Part shown: positions 61,262 through 64,000 of the stretch, in pieces
Numbering within the stretch: the stretch's first letter is position 1
Layout of the letters: the number at the start of each line of letters is the position of its first letter
Source: an uncultured Clostridium sp.
GTDB lineage: Bacteria; Bacillota; Clostridia; Clostridiales; Clostridiaceae
Reading direction: 5' to 3'
Length of the DNA stretch: 64,000 nt
Assembly: GCA_903789665.1 (NCBI GenBank)
Contig: CAIFEX010000004.1
Location: forward strand, 1 to 64,000
Notes under the pieces: generated by a model
Database searches by the model: none
What the model was told of the DNA's origin: nothing
What the model saw: only the letters and a program-made list of their open reading frames with translations
Position numbers and translations under genes: made by a program

Positions 61262-63262
61262 TTAGACAAGTTTTCTTTTTCCTCGCTTCTTCTGCTTTTT
61301 TAACTTTGCTATAGTATCCCTCAGCTTCGCAGCTTCCTCAAATCTCAATTCCTTAGCTGCCGCTCTCATCTGCTTCTGGCGAACTTCTATAAGTTTATCT
61401 ATCTTTTCATTATCGGCTTTTACGGCTTCTTTTAAACTGCTATACTCTTCTTTTTTCTCAGAAACCATAGTTGATTCTATAACTTCTCTTATACCTTTGT
61501 GTATTGTAGTAGGTGTAATGCCATTTTTCTTGTTATAGGCCATCTGTATTTTCCTTCTTCTTTCGGTTTCACTTATGGCCCTGTGCATGGAATCGGTAAT
61601 TGTATCTGCATACATTATGACTTTACTTTCAGAATTTCTGGCAGCCCTTCCTATGGTCTGTATAAGTGATCTCTGTGATCTCAAAAAGCCTTCCTTATCT
61701 GCGTCCAAAATGGCAACCAGTGCAACTTCCGGTATATCAAGACCTTCTCTTAAAAGATTGATGCCAACCAATACATCAAATTCTCCTTTTCTAAGATCTC
61801 TTATTATCTTCATCCTATTTATGGTCGATATATCTGAATGCAGGTATCTGGCCTTAATATCCACACTTTTAAAATAATCCGTCAGATCCTCCGCCATTTT
61901 CTTTGTGAGGGTAGTAACAAGAGTTCTGTACCCCTTGGCAGAAGTTTCCCTTATACTTTCATACAGGTCATCTATCTGTCCCTTTATAGGTTTTACTATG
62001 ATTTCCGGATCCAGAAGTCCCGTAGGTCTCAATATCTGTTCAACTATATTTTGCGAATGTTCCAATTCATAATCAGAAGGTGTAGCACTTACAAACACCA
62101 CCTGGTTTATCTTCTTTTCGAACTCTTCAAATTTGAGCGGCCTGTTGTCATAAGCCGAAGGAAGTCTGAAACCATATTTTACCAGAGAATCTTTCCTGGA
62201 TCTGTCACCTGCATACATAGCCTTCACCTGGGGAAGTGTAACATGACTTTCATCTATAAACAAAAGAAAATCCTCCGGAAAATAATCCATAAGAGTCTGA
62301 GGTGGAGTTCCCTTTGACCTGCCGTCCAGTATTCTGGAATAATTTTCAATTCCACTGCAGTATCCTACTTCACGCATCATCTCTATGTCAAAATTGGTTC
62401 TCTGTTTCAGGCGCTGGGCCTCAAGCAATTTGTCCTGTGAAGTCAGTTCCTTGAGTCTGTCTTCCAGTTCCTCCTCTATCTTATTTATGGCTATCTCAAG
62501 TTTTTCCTTTGAAGTGGCAAAATGAGATGCCGGAAATATTGAAACATGATTTCTGATTCCAATAGTTTTTCCCGTAAGCACGTCAAATTCTCTTATTTTA
62601 TCAATCTCGTCTCCAAAAAATTCAACTCTTATCCCGCGATCTGTTGAGGAAGCCGGAAATATATCAACTATATCGCCTTTAACCCTGAAAGTTCCCCTCA
62701 CAAAGTTTATATCATTTCTCTCATATTGTATTTCAACCAATTTTTTAAGTACATCGTCTCTGTTCTTAATCATGCCGGGTCTCAACGACAATGTCAATTT
62801 TTTATACTCCTCCGGATTACCAAGTCCATAAATACAGGATACCGAAGCAACAACTATTACGTCCTTTCTCTCAAAAAGTGCGGAGGTGGCAGAATGTCTA
62901 AGCTTATCAATCTCATCATTTATAGAGGCATCCTTTTCTATGTAGGTATCTGTCTGCGGTATATAAGCTTCAGGTTGATAGTAGTCATAATAGGAAACAA
63001 AATATTCCACACTATTTTCCGGAAAAAATTCTCTAAATTCTGAACACAACTGTGATGCCAATGTTTTATTATGTGCAAGTACAAGAGCGGGCTTTTGCAC
63101 CCTTTCTATTATATTTGCCATGGTAAAGGTCTTGCCCGACCCAGTTACCCCCAACAATGTTTGAAATTTATCACCTTTCAAAATACCTTTTGTTATATTA
63201 TCTATTGCTTCAGGCTGATCACCTGTAGGTTTAAATTTAGAATGTATTTTAAATTTTCCCAT
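61262..63262 (-). CDS. uvrB: Excinuclease ABC subunit B
   Basis: A 666-residue helicase-like damage verifier. Walker A '[20 protein letters not shown]', beta-hairpin '[20 protein letters not shown]', motif II '[20 protein letters not shown]', motif V/VI '[20 protein letters not shown]' and '[20 protein letters not shown]', and a C-terminal UVR motif '[20 protein letters not shown]'. It forms the uvrBA operon with uvrA. The operon promoter must be upstream of the PDZ gene, outside the window, since only three bases separate them; no LexA box is in view. Confidence 0.98.
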   Translation of the reverse strand: MGKFKIHSKFKPTGDQPEAIDNITKGILKGDKFQTLLGVTGSGKTFTMANIIERVQKPALVLAHNKTLASQLCSEFREFFPENSVEYFVSYYDYYQPEAYIPQTDTYIEKDASINDEIDKLRHSATSALFERKDVIVVASVSCIYGLGNPEEYKKLTLSLRPGMIKNRDDVLKKLVEIQYERNDINFVRGTFRVKGDIVDIFPASSTDRGIRVEFFGDEIDKIREFDVLTGKTIGIRNHVSIFPASHFATSKEKLEIAINKIEEELEDRLKELTSQDKLLEAQRLKQRTNFDIEMMREVGYCSGIENYSRILDGRSKGTPPQTLMDYFPEDFLLFIDESHVTLPQVKAMYAGDRSRKDSLVKYGFRLPSAYDNRPLKFEEFEKKINQVVFVSATPSDYELEHSQNIVEQILRPTGLLDPEIIVKPIKGQIDDLYESIRETSAKGYRTLVTTLTKKMAEDLTDYFKSVDIKARYLHSDISTINRMKIIRDLRKGEFDVLVGINLLREGLDIPEVALVAILDADKEGFLRSQRSLIQTIGRAARNSESKVIMYADTITDSMHRAISETERRRKIQMAYNKKNGITPTTIHKGIREVIESTMVSEKKEEYSSLKEAVKADNEKIDKLIEVRQKQMRAAAKELRFEEAAKLRDTIAKLKKQKKRGKRKLV

Positions 63263-63265
63263 TTT

Positions 63266-64000
63266 CTAATCATCCTTACCTTTGTTTTTTATCTTATTTA
63301 GTACATCAGAAAATTTATTCTTGTTCAATTTTACCACCATGCTGTTATGGGGTACCTTCCTAGGCACAAACACTATCCCCAACTTTTTGTCTTCATTCAT
63401 TTTACTGTAGCTCACCTGTTCAAAATTTCCCGCTTCCTTTTTTACTTTAAACCATATAAAATTTGAACATTCTTTGATGACTTCCGCTATCTTGTCTTCA
63501 TTTTCTATTTTTTCATTATTTATCTCCACCAGTAGATCTCCGCTTTTGATTCCCATTTCACTGGCAGGGGAATTAGGCGCCACTACAAGAACCATCATAC
63601 CCTCGCTGGTGCTTACATATTTGGGAGTTCCCCTTATTTCCAGATATCTTTGAAACATTATAATACCCTCGTGGGCTATAGGCGCAAATATAACCGCCAA
63701 AAATTTTAGCCATATGTTCAAAACTGCCAGTTGAGCTATTCCAAATAGGGCAATACTGTACAATATCAATAAAACTCCTGACAAAAATGATTTTTCTTTA
63801 GTATTTCTTGTAAAAGTAACACTATTGTATCCCATCACTGCATAAAATGGCACCAGGGACAAAACCGCACTTTTCAAAACGCCGTAGGGAATAGAACTGT
63901 TTATAAGCGGCCACCAGTTAGGCACGGACACCTGCCATGAACTTCCTATCATGGTTTTATTGTGAATCATAAAAAATATAGCTACAGGAATTGTCCAATA
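63266..64000 (-). CDS. PDZ-domain membrane protein, 5' part missing
   Basis: The frame is open to the end of the window (30 bases beyond the first ATG at 63970 read YWTIPVAIFF), so the gene continues to the right. The visible part has hydrophobic segments (about 'LLILYSIALFGIAQLAVLNI', 'LAVIFAPIAHEGIIMFQRYL') and a PDZ domain: 'MMVLVVAPNSPASEMGIKSG', 'DLLVEINNEKIENEDKIAEV'. Such clostridial proteins are found directly before uvrB. The H-E pair in 'PIAHEGIIMF' resembles a site-2 protease motif fragment (HExx), but the family is usually annotated only as PDZ membrane protein. Confidence 0.85.
   Translation of the reverse strand, partial: YWTIPVAIFFMIHNKTMIGSSWQVSVPNWWPLINSSIPYGVLKSAVLSLVPFYAVMGYNSVTFTRNTKEKSFLSGVLLILYSIALFGIAQLAVLNIWLKFLAVIFAPIAHEGIIMFQRYLEIRGTPKYVSTSEGMMVLVVAPNSPASEMGIKSGDLLVEINNEKIENEDKIAEVIKECSNFIWFKVKKEAGNFEQVSYSKMNEDKKLGIVFVPRKVPHNSMVVKLNKNKFSDVLNKIKNKGKDD

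Noticed and set aside
1-64000. tRNA, rRNA, known riboswitches
   Set aside because: No cloverleaf, rRNA-like or recognised riboswitch leader was found by reading the gaps; a covariance-model search was not possible.

Overview
The window comes from a low-GC Gram-positive anaerobe, most likely a Clostridium sensu stricto. The evidence is the gene order PDZ protein-uvrB-uvrA-FHA-FtsW/RodA-PBP-YdjM-uvrC-murB-rapZ-yvcK-whiA-ytoI-dnaE-pfkA-pyk-rlmD, the GGAGG-type ribosome-binding sites and the AT-rich codon use. The C. kluyveri/C. ljungdahlii group is a guess that I cannot verify without a search. No rRNA, tRNA, CRISPR array or insertion sequence was found. All genes are on the minus strand except one 62-codon gene at 40207-40395, so the text reads from high to low coordinates.

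Positions 1 to about 38,380 are the right-hand part of a prophage with siphophage (HK97-type head, long non-contractile tail) genes. The left end, with the rest of the tail, lysis genes and presumably the integrase, lies outside the window. In transcription order the prophage holds: (i) an accessory/defence island (38250-29158) with an HTH protein, an SNF2-family ATPase, a type III-like Mod methyltransferase, a type III-like Res helicase-nuclease, an unknown coiled-coil/winged-helix protein and an McrA-like HNH nuclease; (ii) a regulatory block with an XRE repressor, an ImmA/IrrE protease and a small XRE protein, each with dyad operators; (iii) a replication module with Rrp5-like, DUF2800 and DUF2815 proteins, family A DNA polymerase, VirE-type primase-helicase, VRR-NUC, a free-standing HNH, an SNF2-like helicase, a DUF4406 protein and a sigma-like late regulator; (iv) a cassette of two orphan genes around a 200-nt inverted-repeat element; (v) a packaging and head module with HNH, a ParB-methyltransferase fusion, TerS/TerL, portal, ClpP-like protease and capsid; and (vi) head-tail connectors and tail genes, including a -1 frameshifted tail chaperone, ending inside the tail-endopeptidase gene.

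The prophage abuts the 3' end of rlmD (38473-39867), which is intact. To its right is a chromosomal backbone for glycolysis (pfkA-pyk), replication (dnaE), cell-wall synthesis and its control (murB, rapZ, yvcK, whiA, FtsW/RodA-PBP-FHA) and nucleotide excision repair (uvrA, uvrB, uvrC).

The strongest candidate for an unusual system is the translationally coupled HTH-SNF2-Mod-Res operon, with its own consensus promoter at the prophage edge. It looks like a type III restriction-modification system with a dedicated SNF2 motor. The second candidate is the orphan two-gene cassette at 16750-17985. Other notable signals are an iteron-like GGGACA array (candidate origin), a GC-rich dyad near the packaging HNH gene (candidate cos), a duplicated 39-nt leader element and operator dyads inside promoters.
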